From Chloroflexota bacterium (lineage in GTDB: Bacteria > Chloroflexota > Dehalococcoidia > UBA2979), in the NCBI GenBank assembly GCA_027592975.1, contig JAQCJS010000050.1, positions 1 to 6,893 of the forward strand: a DNA stretch of 6,893 nt, given 5' to 3'. The notes beneath the pieces were generated by a model, which saw only the letters and a program-made list of their open reading frames with translations, did no database searches and was not told the origin of the DNA. This document shows positions 5,778-6,893 of this stretch, piece by piece (the first letter of the stretch is position 1; each line of letters begins with the position of its first letter). Made by a program: the position numbers and the translations under genes.

Positions 5778-6893
5778 TTGGCTCAAGAAGTCCTCTACCG
5801 GAAGTGGCGGCCTCGGCGATTCGCCGACGTGGTCGGCCAGGAGCCTGTCTCCACCACCCTGCGGCACGCCGTGGGCGGAGGCACGCCCGCGCATGCCTAC
5901 CTGTTCACAGGACCACGAGGCACCGGCAAGACCAGCACCGGCCGTATCCTGGCGAAGGCCGTGAACTGCGAGCGGCCGGCGGAGGGTGAGCCGTGCGGCG
6001 AATGCATCTCCTGCGTCTCATACGACGAGGGCCGCTCGCTCGACCTGATCGAGCTGGATGCCGCCTCGAACCGTGGCATCGACGAGATCCGCGACTTGCG
6101 GGAGAGCGCGGGCTACTCGCCCACCGCCGGCCGCTACAAGGTGTACCTGATCGACGAGGTGCACATGCTGACGGACGCGGCGTTCAACGCGCTGCTCAAG
6201 ACGCTGGAGGAGCCGCCGCCGCACGTCATCTTCGTTCTGGCGACCACCGAGCCGTACAAGATCCCGGCGACCATCCTGTCGCGCTGCCAGCGCTTCGACC
6301 TGCGCCTGATCCCCGTGCCCACCATCGTCCGCCTGCTCGAAGCGATCGGCGCGGGCGAGGGCTTCGAGGTGGAAGCCGGCGGCTACGAACTGATCGCGCG
6401 GCAGGCGACCGGCTCCGCGCGCGACGCAGTGAACCTGCTGGATCAGGTGGTCGCCTACCACGGCGCGCACCTGAGTCTGGTGGACGTGCGCTCCGCGCTC
6501 GGCCTCGTGATCGACGACCGCGCTGCGGATCTCGCCCGCGCGGCGATCGGGCGCGACCTGAAGGCCGGCCTCAGCATCCTCGCCGCCGCACGCGACGACG
6601 GCGTGGAGGTGCGCTCGTTCATCAAAAGTGTGGTGGACGTGCTGCGCTCCGTGCTGCTGCTGAAGGCAGGCGCGGGCGACCAGTTGCCGCTCTCCGACGC
6701 GCAGCGTGACGATCTCGAGGGGCTCGCCTCTACCGCCACCGTGTCAGACATCGCGGCGGCGCTGGAGGCGCTCGGCGAGATCGACTTCGCGGGCGACGCG
6801 TACGACTCGCTGCCCGCGGAGATCGCGTTCGCGACGCTGGCCACCGGCCTCCGCGACCGCGGGGCTGCGGTCGCCGCGGCGCCGCCGCCGGCC
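5778..6893 (+). CDS. dnaX: DNA polymerase III subunit tau/gamma, N-terminal part (partial)
   Basis: This is the ATPase part of the clamp-loader subunit that places the sliding clamp on primed DNA; 372 codons are visible and the frame is open at the window edge. It opens with the family hallmark VLYRKWRPRRFADVVGQE (5-22). Walker A is GPRGTGKTS (45-53), the zinc module has Cys64, Cys73, Cys76 and Cys79, Walker B is VYLIDE (122-127), sensor 1 is around Thr156-Thr157, the SRC motif with the arginine finger is 168-170, and sensor 2 is GSARD (212-216). Domain III follows, and the last residues (AAAPPPA) begin the usual Pro/Ala-rich linker. Starts are limited to GTG 5775 and TTG 5778 because TGA at 5760 closes the frame; TTG has the better Shine-Dalgarno spacing and gives an MAQEVLYRKWRP start. 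Any tau/gamma frameshift site would lie beyond the window. GKTSTGR replaces the common GKTTTAR. Confidence 0.96.
   Translation, partial: MAQEVLYRKWRPRRFADVVGQEPVSTTLRHAVGGGTPAHAYLFTGPRGTGKTSTGRILAKAVNCERPAEGEPCGECISCVSYDEGRSLDLIELDAASNRGIDEIRDLRESAGYSPTAGRYKVYLIDEVHMLTDAAFNALLKTLEEPPPHVIFVLATTEPYKIPATILSRCQRFDLRLIPVPTIVRLLEAIGAGEGFEVEAGGYELIARQATGSARDAVNLLDQVVAYHGAHLSLVDVRSALGLVIDDRAADLARAAIGRDLKAGLSILAAARDDGVEVRSFIKSVVDVLRSVLLLKAGAGDQLPLSDAQRDDLEGLASTATVSDIAAALEALGEIDFAGDAYDSLPAEIAFATLATGLRDRGAAVAAAPPPA

Noticed and set aside
1..6893. Mobile elements, CRISPR arrays, tRNA genes or a hidden defence system
   Set aside because: I saw no direct repeats, terminal inverted repeats, transposase motifs or cloverleaf sequence. 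Coding density is near complete, with recognised housekeeping genes apart from the one unassigned small gene.

Overview
This is a compact, GC-rich (roughly two-thirds G+C by eye) bacterial segment in which every gene reads rightward. It holds the distal end of a respiratory complex I (NADH:quinone oxidoreductase, nuo) operon, then the rRNA-processing gene ybeY, then the first two-thirds or so of dnaX, the DNA polymerase III tau/gamma clamp-loader subunit. The organism is an aerobic or otherwise respiring high-GC bacterium. The DnaX wording around the P-loop and the odd small gene inside the nuo cluster make me lean towards Chloroflexota, but this is an impression from memory and not a demonstrated assignment.

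Layout: 2-91 is the last 29 codons of nuoK. 104-292 is a 62-residue gene of unassigned function lying between nuoK and nuoL. 292-2232 is nuoL, 2232-3704 nuoM and 3701-5170 nuoN, the three antiporter-like membrane subunits. 5175-5672 is ybeY. 5673-5777 is the only real intergenic gap and holds a hairpin, a candidate sigma70-type promoter and a short leader. dnaX begins at a non-ATG codon (TTG 5778, or GTG 5775) and runs off the right edge.

How it works together: NuoK, L, M and N form the proton-pumping membrane arm of complex I. All three large subunits keep the buried Glu, Lys and His residues of the proton path at the expected positions, so the enzyme should be a functional pump. The junctions are tight (TAATG twice, GTGA once, then 4 bases to ybeY), which points to one mRNA with coupled translation through ybeY. 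The hairpin and promoter after ybeY suggest that dnaX starts its own transcription unit.

Most of the window is ordinary housekeeping DNA. I found no mobile element, CRISPR array, tRNA, rRNA or defence system. The items most worth a second look are the small gene inserted between nuoK and nuoL, the attachment of ybeY to the nuo operon, and the structured leader in front of dnaX.
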